From an uncultured SAR86 cluster bacterium (lineage in GTDB: Bacteria > Pseudomonadota > Gammaproteobacteria > Magnimaribacterales > D2472), in the NCBI GenBank assembly GCA_902558375.1, contig CACEDQ010000004.1, positions 1-64,000 of the forward strand: a stretch of DNA of 64,000 bases, in the 5' to 3' direction. A program made the position numbers and the translations under genes. Position 1 is the stretch's first letter. Every line of letters begins with the position of its first letter. Under the pieces are notes generated by a model. That model was not told the origin of the DNA. It worked only from the letters and a program-made list of their open reading frames with translations, and searched no databases. Of this stretch, positions 41,845-51,589 are shown one piece after another.

Positions 41845-43075
41845 CAAGGAAGATTATAAAATTTGTATAGTTGGTTTGGGTTATGTTGGTCTACCCCTGG
41901 CTGCAAGATTTTCACTGAAAGGATTTGATGTAACTGGTTTTGATATTAAAGAAGAAAGGATTGACCAGCTAAAAAATAAAATTGATATCAATGATGATAT
42001 TTCTGATAAAAATTTAGATATATTAGTTAATAATTCAAAATTAACTTCAAATATTAATGAAATTAAAGATAACAACATATATATAATCACTGTCCCAACA
42101 CCGATAAATGAGGACAAAACTCCAGATCTTAATCCGCTTATTGCTTCCAGTGAGCTAGTAGGAAGCATAATAAAGAAAGGCTCAATAGTTATATATGAAT
42201 CTACCGTTTATCCAGGAGTAACTGATGAAATATGCACTCCAATTCTAGAACAAAAATCTGGCTTAATTTTTAATAAAGAATTTTCAACTGGGTACAGTCC
42301 CGAAAGAATAGTTCCTGGTGATAAAGTTAATACAATTGAGAATATAAAAAAAATTGTTTCAGCATCAAACAGAGAAACTTTGAAAATTATATCTTTTCTA
42401 TATTCCTCAATTATAGATGCCGGAATTCATGAAGCATCATCAATTAAGGTAGCTGAAGCAGCAAAAGTAACTGAAAATATTCAGCGAGATGTCAATATTG
42501 CATTAATAAATGAAATGCATCAATTATATACATCACTTAATATTTCTACTCTAGATGTTATTGAAGCAGCTTCAACAAAATGGAACTTCATGAAACTAAC
42601 TCCAGGTTTAGTAGGAGGCCATTGTATTGGCATCGATCCATATTATTTAATGCATAAATCTGAAGTATCTGGATATGTTCCTAACATTATGAGATCTGCA
42701 AGAAAGATTAATGATGAAATGGGTATCTGGGTTATAGACAATTTTTTGAAATATGCTGCTAAAAATTCTATTAATCTAAAGACAACTGAAATAACAATAA
42801 TGGGCTATACGTTTAAAGAGGACTGTTCTGATATTAGAAATACGAAAGTGCATGACTTAGCTGTTTCAATTAAGAATGCTGGATTTAATATTAGAATATG
42901 GGATCCATATTTAGATGATAAAACTATTGAAAATTTAACAAATGTAAATATTAAATCTTTAAGAGAAGCTCCTAAAAATGTTGATTTAGCATTTGTTTGT
43001 GTAAATCATAAAGAGATACTAGAATTTTTAAAGTCTTATAAGGGCTTTGTTTATGATTTTAGAAGATTAAATTGA
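41831..43075 (+). CDS. Nucleotide-sugar 6-dehydrogenase (TviB/WbpO-like, probably UDP-HexNAc)
   Basis: CIVGLGYVGLPLAARFSLKGFDVTGFDI, AKVTENIQRDVNIALINE and GLVGGHCIGIDPYYL. Confidence 0.9.
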   Translation: MKILNKEDYKICIVGLGYVGLPLAARFSLKGFDVTGFDIKEERIDQLKNKIDINDDISDKNLDILVNNSKLTSNINEIKDNNIYIITVPTPINEDKTPDLNPLIASSELVGSIIKKGSIVIYESTVYPGVTDEICTPILEQKSGLIFNKEFSTGYSPERIVPGDKVNTIENIKKIVSASNRETLKIISFLYSSIIDAGIHEASSIKVAEAAKVTENIQRDVNIALINEMHQLYTSLNISTLDVIEAASTKWNFMKLTPGLVGGHCIGIDPYYLMHKSEVSGYVPNIMRSARKINDEMGIWVIDNFLKYAAKNSINLKTTEITIMGYTFKEDCSDIRNTKVHDLAVSIKNAGFNIRIWDPYLDDKTIENLTNVNIKSLREAPKNVDLAFVCVNHKEILEFLKSYKGFVYDFRRLN

Positions 43076-43848
43076 GTTTTATGAAAATAGTAGTAGTTAG
43101 TGGGGGCTTTGATCCAATACATTCCGGCCATATAGAATATCTCAAGAGTGCAAAGGCTTACGGCGATAAATTGATAGTAGCATTAAATAGCGATAGCTGG
43201 CTTGAAAAAAAGAAAGGTAAGCCATTCATGGCTTTTAGAGAAAGAAAATCAATATTAGAAGCAATTAAATACGTCAATGAAGTTATTGGTTTTGAAGATG
43301 ATAGAAAGGGTTCATGCATCAATGCGCTCCAAAAAATAAAAAACTTATACCCAGATGATAAGATTTTTTTTGCTAACGGCGGAGATAGAAATGTTGACAA
43401 TATTCCTGAAATGTCTGTCTCAGGAATTGAATTTCTTTTCAGTGTTGGTGGAGATGATAAAAAAAACTCATCGTCATGGATACTTAATAATTGGCAATAT
43501 TATTTTGAAGAAAGACAATGGGGTTCATTCTTTAATTTATTTCAAACAAAGAATATTAAAGTTAAGGAATTAATTGTAGAACCAGGGAAATCTATGAGTT
43601 TTCAAAGACATTCAAAAAGAAATGAAATATGGCTGGTGAGCGAAGGTTCGTGTGAAGTAAATTCATCAAAGGAAAAGTTACCGGAAAATTTAGAAAAAGT
43701 TACACTATGTAAATTTGATCATTTTCTAGTTCCATTGGGACAATGGCATCAAATTGTAAATCATACAAAAAATCAAACCCACATCATTGAAATACAATTT
43801 GGAGATGAATGTATTGAAGAAGATATTGAAAGAATATTAATTAAATAA
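43072..43848 (+). CDS. Cytidylyltransferase-like nucleotidyltransferase fused to a ManC-C-terminal-like cupin domain
   Basis: N-terminus GGFDPIHSGHIEYLKSAKAYGDKLIVALNSDSWL (HxGH). C-terminus IKVKELIVEPGKSMSFQRHSKRNEIWLVSEGSCEV...PLGQWHQIVN resembles the type II PMI cupin. Confidence 0.83.
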   Translation: MSFMKIVVVSGGFDPIHSGHIEYLKSAKAYGDKLIVALNSDSWLEKKKGKPFMAFRERKSILEAIKYVNEVIGFEDDRKGSCINALQKIKNLYPDDKIFFANGGDRNVDNIPEMSVSGIEFLFSVGGDDKKNSSSWILNNWQYYFEERQWGSFFNLFQTKNIKVKELIVEPGKSMSFQRHSKRNEIWLVSEGSCEVNSSKEKLPENLEKVTLCKFDHFLVPLGQWHQIVNHTKNQTHIIEIQFGDECIEEDIERILIK

Positions 43849-43849
43849 T

Positions 43850-43880
43850 TTGTCTGTATATTTCTTTGAATCTGTATACA
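43850..43880 (+). promoter_or_regulatory. Weak candidate promoter for tRNA-Cys
   Basis: TTGTCT at 43850 and TATACA at 43875, about 19 nt apart, just upstream of the tRNA. Confidence 0.3.
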
Positions 43881-43898
43881 ATAGCATCAATTATTTTT

Positions 43899-43972
43899 GG
43901 CTGGATGGCAGAGTGGTTATGCAGCGGCCTGCAAAGCCGTTTACGCCGGTTCGATTCCGGCTTCAGCCTCCA
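43899..43972 (+). tRNA. tRNA-Cys (GCA)
   Basis: GGCTGGA...TTCAGCC acceptor stem, GGTTCGATTCC T-arm, anticodon loop CTGCAAA, encoded CCA. Confidence 0.95.
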
Positions 43973-44027
43973 ATATATTTTTTTTGTTGGTAACCAAGTA
44001 TAATAACGAAATGGAGACTTTGTATTA

Positions 44028-44114
44028 GCCCGAGTGGTGGAATTGGTAGACACAAGGGACTTAAAATCCCTCGATAGAAATATCGTGCCGGTTCAAGTCC
44101 GGCCTCGGGTACCA
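44028..44114 (+). tRNA. tRNA-Leu (UAA), with long variable arm
   Basis: GCCCGAG...CTCGGGT acceptor stem, anticodon loop CTTAAAA, extended variable arm, GGTTCAAGTCC T-arm, encoded CCA. Confidence 0.95.
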
Positions 44115-44122
44115 GCTGCAAA

Positions 44123-45058
44123 ATGAATATAGAAGAAAATAAAAAAATTCATGATGATAAATATCTTGATGACTTTGAAGTGTTTGAAGTCATCAAGTTT
44201 ATTTTTACAAAAAAGTTTCTCATATCTATCATTACTGTAGTATTTTCTATATCTTCTATACTTTATGCCTTAAACATACAAAATACTTATTTATCGCAAA
44301 CTCTTTTAGTCCCATCAGATGATAGCAACTCAATTAGTTCTCAAATAGGCTCTTTAAGTCCTTTAGCTGGGTTTGCTGGCATTAATTTGGCTCAAGGCAA
44401 CGCATCAAAATCAACGGAGGCAATTGAAAAAATACAGTCTTTAGAGTTTTTTACTAATTCATTTCTTCCATATATCAAGCTTGAAAATTTAATGGCTGTT
44501 GAGTCATGGGATATAGTTTCAAATAAACTAGTTTATAAGAAAGAGATTTTTGATGTTAAAAATTCTACGTGGATAAGAAAGGCAACTTTCCCCCAAACAC
44601 AAATACCATCCGACCAAGAAGCTTTCAAAATTTACAAAAAAATACTTTCTATAAACGAAAATAAAAGAACATCTTTTGTATCGTTATCAATTGAACATCA
44701 ATCACCTTACATAGCAAAAAAATGGGTAAGTATTATCGTCAATAATATTAATACTACTATGCAAGAAATAGATAAAAAAGAGGCATCAAATAACATTGAT
44801 TTTCTCTATGAGACTATTTCACAGGTTGAGATAGCTGAAGTAAAAGAGGCAATCTCCGAGATTTTAGAATCTCAAATGAAGTCATTAATGCTTACTTCTG
44901 CAAGCGATAACTATGTTTTTAAAACAGTATATAGCGCTTTCGTTCCAGAAGAAAAATTTGCACCTAATAGATCATTGATTGTTATTATAGGAACATTTTT
45001 TGGCCTCATATTTGCGGTTATGCTTGTTGTAATAATATTCTTTAAAAAACATAGATAA
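44123..45058 (+). CDS. Wzz-type chain-length determinant protein
   Basis: N-terminal TM after a DDFEVFEVIKFIFTKKF segment, a C-terminal APNRSLIVIIGTFFGLIFAVMLVVI TM, and an intervening coiled-coil region. Confidence 0.87.
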   Translation: MNIEENKKIHDDKYLDDFEVFEVIKFIFTKKFLISIITVVFSISSILYALNIQNTYLSQTLLVPSDDSNSISSQIGSLSPLAGFAGINLAQGNASKSTEAIEKIQSLEFFTNSFLPYIKLENLMAVESWDIVSNKLVYKKEIFDVKNSTWIRKATFPQTQIPSDQEAFKIYKKILSINENKRTSFVSLSIEHQSPYIAKKWVSIIVNNINTTMQEIDKKEASNNIDFLYETISQVEIAEVKEAISEILESQMKSLMLTSASDNYVFKTVYSAFVPEEKFAPNRSLIVIIGTFFGLIFAVMLVVIIFFKKHR

Positions 45059-45138
45059 CCAACAAATGATTTCTAAAAATATAGACTCCTCTCTTTTATA
45101 CATTAGCTTTAACATTACTATTCATAGAAATTATTAGA

Positions 45139-46305
45139 ATGAAAATTGCTGTAGTTGGCTCAGGATATGTTGGAATGTCCCTATCAGTATTATTGGCACA
45201 ATATAATCAGGTTGTTGTTTATGATATAGATGAAGATAGAGTCAAACTAATAAACAAAAAAAAATCAACAATTTTCGATAAGGACATTGATTATTTTCTT
45301 GCCAAGAAAAATTTAAAACTATCTGCAACATTAGATAAATTCAATGCTTATGAGGATGCAGAATTTATTATCATTGCAGCTCCAACTAATTTTAGCCAAG
45401 AAGACAATTATTTTGATACTTCAACCATCGATTATATTATTGAAGATATAAGAAACATCAACAAAGAGGCTACTATTATAATTAAATCGACAGTGCCTAT
45501 TGGATATACACTGACGATGCAAAAAAAATTTGATACCGACAAGATTTTGTTTTCTCCTGAATTTCTTAGAGAAGGAAAGGCACTAGAAGATAATTTAAAT
45601 CCCTCAAGGATTATTATTGGAACTACAAAAGATATCGGAATAACTTTTGCAAATCTCTTAAAAGATGCTGCAACAAAAAAAAATATAGAAATATTATATA
45701 TGGGTTCAACAGAAGCTGAGGCCGTAAAGCTATTTTCTAATTCTTATTTAGCAATGAGAGTCTCTTTTTTTAATGAGTTAGATTCTTTTGCGATGAATAA
45801 AAAATTAAAAACAGAAGATATAATAAATGGAGTATGCTTAGACTCAAGAATTGGAGAGGGTTATAACAATCCGTCATTTGGCTATGGAGGTTATTGTCTT
45901 CCAAAAGATACCAAACAACTTTTATCTAATTTTAATACTATTCCACAGTCATTGATAGGCTCAATTATAACCTCCAATAGTATTCGAAAAGACTTTATTA
46001 CTAATGAAATAATCAAAAAAAAACCAAAGGTTGTTGGAATATATCGATTAATAATGAAAAGTGAAAGCGATAACCAAAGATCTTCAGCCATTCAAGGTAT
46101 TATAAAAAGACTGAGTTTAATGAAAATAGACATAATCATTTATGAGCCAAATATAAAGCTTGATTTATTTGATGGGCATAAAATTTATAAAAATTTTGAA
46201 GATTTTAAAAATATGTCAGATTTAATTGTATGCAATCGAAAAGATAAGCAAATCAAGGACGTTAAAGATAAAATTTTTACCAGAGATTTTTTTAGAAGAG
46301 ATTAG
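45139..46305 (+). CDS. ugd: UDP-glucose 6-dehydrogenase
   Basis: MKIAVVGSGYVGMSLSVLLAQYNQVVVYDI, SPEFLREGKALEDNLNPSRIIIG, GYGGYCLPKDTKQL and TRDFFRRD. Confidence 0.94.
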   Translation: MKIAVVGSGYVGMSLSVLLAQYNQVVVYDIDEDRVKLINKKKSTIFDKDIDYFLAKKNLKLSATLDKFNAYEDAEFIIIAAPTNFSQEDNYFDTSTIDYIIEDIRNINKEATIIIKSTVPIGYTLTMQKKFDTDKILFSPEFLREGKALEDNLNPSRIIIGTTKDIGITFANLLKDAATKKNIEILYMGSTEAEAVKLFSNSYLAMRVSFFNELDSFAMNKKLKTEDIINGVCLDSRIGEGYNNPSFGYGGYCLPKDTKQLLSNFNTIPQSLIGSIITSNSIRKDFITNEIIKKKPKVVGIYRLIMKSESDNQRSSAIQGIIKRLSLMKIDIIIYEPNIKLDLFDGHKIYKNFEDFKNMSDLIVCNRKDKQIKDVKDKIFTRDFFRRD

Positions 46306-46311
46306 TAAATA

Positions 46312-47307
46312 ATGAAAATACTTGTAACAGGAGCTGCTGGCTTTATAGGTTATCACCTCAGCACTAAACTAATTGAAATGGGACAAACAGTTATAGGTCT
46401 TGATAATTTAAATGACTATTATGACCCAAGCTTAAAACAATCTAGATTAAAAGAAATAGAAAATAATATACATTCATCTAACTTTACTTTTATTAAAGAA
46501 GATATATCTAACAATGAAAATATAATAAATATTTTTCACACAGAGCAGTTTGATATTGTTATTAATCTTGCTGCGCAAGCTGGCGTGAGATATTCTTTAC
46601 AAAACCCATATGCATATGTCGATTCTAACTTATCAGGCTTTATAAATATTCTTGAAGGTTGTCGTCATAACAATGTTAAGCACTTAATTTTTGCAAGTTC
46701 TAGTTCAGTTTATGGTATGAATGTAAAACAACCTTTTAGTGTTTCTGATAGAACAGATTATCCAATATCCCTATATGCTGCAACAAAGAAATCAAATGAA
46801 ATGATGGCTTTTTCATATAGTCATTTATTTAAAATACCTACCACTGGTTTAAGATTTTTTACAGTTTATGGTCCTTATGGGCGACCAGATATGGCTTACT
46901 ATAAATTTACAAAAAATATTCTTGAAGGAAAGGAAATAAATCTCTATAACAATGGAGAAATGAAAAGAGATTTTACTTATATAGATGATATTATAAACGG
47001 AATTGTTAATATTTTAGATCAAACCCCGGCTCCTCAAGACAATAAACACTCCTTAGCAAAACCACCATACAGACTATATAATATAGGCAATAATAGGCCT
47101 GTTACATTAGAAAATTTTATAAAGGCTATTGAATCATCTTTAGGTATAAAGGCGAAGAGAAAATTAATGCCGATGCAAGATGGAGATGTTCTATCTACAT
47201 ATGCAGATATTGAAGATATGATAGATGATTACAATTTCTATCCTTCAATTTCAATAGATGAAGGAATTAATAATTTCGTTAGGTGGTACAAGTCATTCAT
47301 CGAATAA
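46312..47307 (+). CDS. UDP-glucuronate 4-epimerase-like NAD-dependent epimerase
   Basis: VTGAAGFIGYHLSTKLIEMGQTVIGLDNLNDYYDPSLKQSRL, AAQAGVRYSLQNPYAYVDSNLSGF and RFFTVYGPYGRPDMAYYKFTK. Confidence 0.93.
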   Translation: MKILVTGAAGFIGYHLSTKLIEMGQTVIGLDNLNDYYDPSLKQSRLKEIENNIHSSNFTFIKEDISNNENIINIFHTEQFDIVINLAAQAGVRYSLQNPYAYVDSNLSGFINILEGCRHNNVKHLIFASSSSVYGMNVKQPFSVSDRTDYPISLYAATKKSNEMMAFSYSHLFKIPTTGLRFFTVYGPYGRPDMAYYKFTKNILEGKEINLYNNGEMKRDFTYIDDIINGIVNILDQTPAPQDNKHSLAKPPYRLYNIGNNRPVTLENFIKAIESSLGIKAKRKLMPMQDGDVLSTYADIEDMIDDYNFYPSISIDEGINNFVRWYKSFIE

Positions 47308-47335
47308 AATTAAATATACACGGAGTAAGAGAATA

Positions 47336-48460
47336 ATGAATAAAGTACCTTTTTTTGATTATCCTGGGATCTACAATAGATTCAAAGATGAGTTTGATGC
47401 TATATTTCAAGACGTATGTTCTCGCGGAGCATTTATTCTACAGAATGATCTTGAAAAATTTGAACTAGATTTAGCTAAATTTTTAAATGTAAAACATGCC
47501 TTAGGAGTAGCTGACGGTACTAATGCAATGTATATCGGTTTAATGGCATTAGGTGTTGGCAGAGGAGATGAGGTTATTATTTCTTCTCACACATACGTTG
47601 CAACAGCGAATGCTGTTGAGATGGTTGGAGCAAAACCAGTTTTTGCAGATATTGATAATAATAATTTGCTTTGTCCTGAGTCCATAAAATTAAAAATAAC
47701 AGATAAAACTAAAGTTATTATGCCTACACAACTTAATGGCAGATGTGCAAATATGGATGAAATTCGTTCAATTTGTAAAGAGCATAATCTCTTGCTTGCT
47801 GAAGACAGTGCTCAAGGTCTTGGGGCTAAATATGGAAACGAATTTGCTGGAACTTTTGGTTCATTTGGAACATTGAGTTTCTATCCTGCAAAATTAATTG
47901 GTTGCTTTGGAGACGGAGGAGCAATCATGACTAATGATTCAATGTTAGCAGATAAACTAATTTCTATTCGCGATCATGGGCGAGATAAAAACGGGATGGT
48001 TTCAATGTGGGGTACTAATTCTAGATTAGATAATTTGCAAGCTGCTTTTCTTTCTCTAAGATTAAAACATTTTGAAGAAGATATATTAAGAAGGAGAGAA
48101 ATAGCTCAAATGTATAATGATGGACTTAAACATCTTGATGAGCTTTCGCTTCCAGAATCTCCAAGTGATAATAGTTTGAATTTTGATGTTTTTCAAAACT
48201 ATGAATTTGCAGCAAAAGATAGAGATGAACTCCGTTTATATTTAAGTGAAAAAGATATAGGTACTTTAATTCAGTGGGGAGGGCATCCAGTTCATCATTT
48301 CGAAGGATTGGGTTATGGTAAAGATAAATTTAAAGACCTTCCTAATACAGATGCTTTCTTTGAAAAATGTTTAATGCTGCCAATTAATATGAGTATGACC
48401 AATGAAGACACTTGTTATGTAATTGACTCAATATGTAATTTTTATCAAAAGGAAAAATAA
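47336..48460 (+). CDS. DegT/DnrJ/EryC1-family sugar aminotransferase
   Basis: VADGTNAMYIGLMALGVGRGDEVIISSHTYVATANAV, EDSAQGLGAKY and FYPAKLIGCFGDGGA. ATG at 47336 with nearby GGAG. Confidence 0.93.
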   Translation: MNKVPFFDYPGIYNRFKDEFDAIFQDVCSRGAFILQNDLEKFELDLAKFLNVKHALGVADGTNAMYIGLMALGVGRGDEVIISSHTYVATANAVEMVGAKPVFADIDNNNLLCPESIKLKITDKTKVIMPTQLNGRCANMDEIRSICKEHNLLLAEDSAQGLGAKYGNEFAGTFGSFGTLSFYPAKLIGCFGDGGAIMTNDSMLADKLISIRDHGRDKNGMVSMWGTNSRLDNLQAAFLSLRLKHFEEDILRRREIAQMYNDGLKHLDELSLPESPSDNSLNFDVFQNYEFAAKDRDELRLYLSEKDIGTLIQWGGHPVHHFEGLGYGKDKFKDLPNTDAFFEKCLMLPINMSMTNEDTCYVIDSICNFYQKEK

Positions 48461-48463
48461 TAA

Positions 48464-49327
48464 ATGCCAACCGCAAAAAATTATAATCATGGAACCATGT
48501 TATTGGCTGCATACATTAGAAATCACATTATAGATATGACACATTTAGGTGGAAGCTCTCATGTGGGATCTGGATTATCAATTGCTGACATACTAGCTGT
48601 TCTTTATGGCGATATTATGACTATAGACCCTCAAAATCCTAAATTAGAAAATAGAGATAGATTTATTTTATCTAAAGGTCATGCAGGTGCAGCAGTTTAT
48701 GCGGTCCTTGCAGAAGTTGGGTTTTTTAAACCAGAAAAATTAAAAGATCATTATCAGAATGGTTCTGTTTTATCAGGACATGTTTCTCATAAAGGCGTGC
48801 CGGGAGTTGAGCTTTCTACTGGTTCGCTTGGCCATGGTTTAGGTGTTGCTGCTGGGATGGCAAAGTCTGCCAAGCTCCGTAAAAAAAATCATAAAATATA
48901 TGCATTATTATCTGACGGCGAATGTGATGAAGGCTCAAATTGGGAGGCAATACTATTTGCATCACATCATAAGCTTGATAATCTGGTAGCTATAATTGAT
49001 TATAATAAAATTCAATCATTGGATACTACTGAGAATACTCTTGCATTAGAGCCATTCGCAAAAAAATTTGAGTCATTTGGGTGGAATGTGATTGAAGTTG
49101 ATGGCCACAATCACACAGAACTTAAAACTGCTTTTAATGAAGCAAATATCCATAGTAATTCACCAACCGTTGTAATATCTCATACTACAAAAGGTAAAGG
49201 AGTTTCGTTTATGGAAGATTCTGTTCTTTGGCATTACCGTTCTCCTCAAAATGAGGAATATCAAAATGCTAAAAAAGAATTATTAAATAATATTAGCAGA
49301 TTAAAAGAGGTAACATCTGATGCGTGA
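48464..49327 (+). CDS. Transketolase, N-terminal (TPP-binding) subunit
   Basis: GGSSHVGSGLSIADILAVLYGDIM, FILSKGHAGAAVYAVLAE, GSLGHGLGVAAGMA and LLSDGECDEGSNWEA. Confidence 0.94.
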   Translation: MPTAKNYNHGTMLLAAYIRNHIIDMTHLGGSSHVGSGLSIADILAVLYGDIMTIDPQNPKLENRDRFILSKGHAGAAVYAVLAEVGFFKPEKLKDHYQNGSVLSGHVSHKGVPGVELSTGSLGHGLGVAAGMAKSAKLRKKNHKIYALLSDGECDEGSNWEAILFASHHKLDNLVAIIDYNKIQSLDTTENTLALEPFAKKFESFGWNVIEVDGHNHTELKTAFNEANIHSNSPTVVISHTTKGKGVSFMEDSVLWHYRSPQNEEYQNAKKELLNNISRLKEVTSDA

Positions 49328-50255
49328 TGCTTTTATTAGTGAATTAACAAATCTTGCTAAAGATGATCCTAATATAATACTCTTAACAGGCGATTTAGGT
49401 TTTGGCGTTTTAACAGATTTTGCTCAAAAATTTCCTAATCAATTTATTAATGTTGGCGTGGCTGAGCAAAATATGACGGCAATAGCAACTGGGCTGGCCT
49501 TGGAAGGATTTAAGGTATATACCTACTCGATTGCAAATTTTACAACTCTGAGATGTCTTGAGCAAATCAGGAATGATGTTTGCTATCATGATGCTGATGT
49601 AACCATGGTCTCTGTTGGAGCAGGTTTTTCCTATGGTCAGCTTGGAGTTTCTCATTTTGCTACAGAAGATTTAGCAATCTTAAGAGCTCTTCCAAATATG
49701 ATGGTTATAGCTCCCTCAGACCCTTGGGAAGCAAAAATACTCACTAGAAAAATGGCAGAAAAATCAGGCCCTAAGTATTTAAGAATTGATAAAGGGTCTG
49801 CAGGCTGTGAAAAAGTTCCCTTTAATGATATTCACTTGGGAAAAGGAAGAATTATAAGAAAAGGCCTTGATGTTACTTTAATATCTATTGGTGCTATTCT
49901 ATCTGAAGTATTGATAGCTGCAGATAGATTAAGTGCTGATGGTATCAATGCTAGAGTAATAAGCATAAGTTCTCTTAAGCCATTAGATGAAAAAATCATC
50001 TTTGATGCTTGCAATGAAACCCCTGGTATAGTTTGTGTTGAAGAGCATACTAAAATTGGAGGTTTATCTGGAGCAGTATCTGAAATATGTTTATCTAACG
50101 GAATAATACCAGGTTTTTTTAAAAAAATTGGACTAAATGATGAGTATCCTTCAGTTGTTGGCGATCAAGACTTTTTAAGAGGTGTCTACAGCATGAGTTC
50201 AAAAAACATTTATTTTGAGACTATGGAAGCTCTAAAAAATTTAGAAAATAATTAA
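49320..50255 (+). CDS. Transketolase, C-terminal subunit
   Basis: LTGDLGFGVLTDFAQKFPNQFINVGVAEQNMTAIATGLALEGFKVYTYSIANF; overlaps the N-subunit gene by 8 nt. Confidence 0.94.
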   Translation: MRDAFISELTNLAKDDPNIILLTGDLGFGVLTDFAQKFPNQFINVGVAEQNMTAIATGLALEGFKVYTYSIANFTTLRCLEQIRNDVCYHDADVTMVSVGAGFSYGQLGVSHFATEDLAILRALPNMMVIAPSDPWEAKILTRKMAEKSGPKYLRIDKGSAGCEKVPFNDIHLGKGRIIRKGLDVTLISIGAILSEVLIAADRLSADGINARVISISSLKPLDEKIIFDACNETPGIVCVEEHTKIGGLSGAVSEICLSNGIIPGFFKKIGLNDEYPSVVGDQDFLRGVYSMSSKNIYFETMEALKNLENN

Positions 50256-50260
50256 TTTAA

Positions 50261-51553
50261 GTGAAACTTTTTTCTAACTTGCAAGAAAAACTCCAAGAAA
50301 ACACATTCATTAATAACATGAAGCTTTTTGTTGGAGGGAAGTTATTAATGGCAATAGCAACATTGATAGTCGGTATTGTCACAGCTAGACTTCTTACTCC
50401 AGAAGACAGAGGTCTTTATGCTTTGTTTTTTACCATAGTCGGATTAATTGTAACTATACTTCATGTGGGCATTTCACCTGCAAATATATACTATGCGAAT
50501 ATAAAAAAAGTTGATCTAAAAATCCTTACAGGAAATACATTTGTTTATTTGCTAGTCTGTATGATTCTTTTAGGTTTATTTTTTATTTTTTTTTCATATA
50601 CCAAAAATCAAAATGTTTTTAGTAATAGTAACAACATAATTATATTATTTTTTTTATGGATTGCAGTGCTATATTCTTTGACAGAAGTATCCATTTCAGG
50701 ATTTTTATTAGCCAAAAATTATTATAACTTTTTAAATAAAAGCTTAGTTATACAATCTATTTTATTAATTATTTCATCTTTTTTAATAATACCAGCTAAA
50801 TCAAATCTTGACCTTTCAATTGGAATAAGGGTCGGATTAATAATGCTTTTTATAATGTGGTTTATTAAAAATTTTCTTACTTTATTTAATTTTAATAAAT
50901 TTTTATTTTCGTTCGATATTTTAAAGGATCAAATATACTTTGGGTCTAAAAACTGGCTGCAAAATATTATTGGTTTCTTAAATGTTAGAAGCTACATACT
51001 TATTTTAGGTTTTATTTCAAGCCCTGATGTCGTTGGTTATTTTTCAATAGCTTGGATTTTTGTTGAGCTTATCAGGTTTTTACCTGACACAATATCTACT
51101 ATGTTACTTCCAGAACTTACTAATCAGGATTCAAAAAATCAACAAGTAAGATTTACGCTCAGACTTTTGAAGATTTTATTTTGCACTGTTTTAATAATTA
51201 CAGTTATTGGTTATTTTGTACTTGATTACTTAATATATTTTATATTTGGAATGGCTTATGCTGACTCAAGTAGTATTGCAAAACTTCTTACAATAGGAGC
51301 TGCTATTGGTGTGATTTATCAAGTACTCACCAGATATTACACAAGTCAATCTCAGCAGTTTTATTCAATAGTATCAGGTTCCATAGGTTTAGTTGTTGGC
51401 TTAACATCAAGTTTTATTCTAGTGCCTCTTTACGGTGGTGAGGGTGCAGCATTTGCTTATATTTTTAGTTCAATAATTACAGCGATATTTGCATTTTATT
51501 TCTTCTTTAGGTCAACAAAAACATCAACTAAGCCAGTTTTTACTGTAGAATAA
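50261..51553 (+). CDS. Wzx-like polysaccharide flippase/oligosaccharide transporter
   Basis: Polytopic protein with N-terminal GGKLLMAIATLIVGIVTARLLTPEDRGLYALFFTIVGL, typical of the PST/Wzx family. Confidence 0.87.
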   Translation: MKLFSNLQEKLQENTFINNMKLFVGGKLLMAIATLIVGIVTARLLTPEDRGLYALFFTIVGLIVTILHVGISPANIYYANIKKVDLKILTGNTFVYLLVCMILLGLFFIFFSYTKNQNVFSNSNNIIILFFLWIAVLYSLTEVSISGFLLAKNYYNFLNKSLVIQSILLIISSFLIIPAKSNLDLSIGIRVGLIMLFIMWFIKNFLTLFNFNKFLFSFDILKDQIYFGSKNWLQNIIGFLNVRSYILILGFISSPDVVGYFSIAWIFVELIRFLPDTISTMLLPELTNQDSKNQQVRFTLRLLKILFCTVLIITVIGYFVLDYLIYFIFGMAYADSSSIAKLLTIGAAIGVIYQVLTRYYTSQSQQFYSIVSGSIGLVVGLTSSFILVPLYGGEGAAFAYIFSSIITAIFAFYFFFRSTKTSTKPVFTVE

Positions 51554-51589
51554 AAGTCTTTTTATAATACACAAAATTGTGAGTATTCA

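Noticed and set aside
43841-44053. 70-aa minus-strand ORF
   Set aside because: Overlaps tRNA-Cys and the start of tRNA-Leu; translation of structured RNA genes, not a protein.
47258-47335. Upstream extension of the DegT aminotransferase ORF
   Set aside because: Overlaps the epimerase 3' end. ATG at 47336 has a GGAG upstream and gives the family-typical N-terminus.
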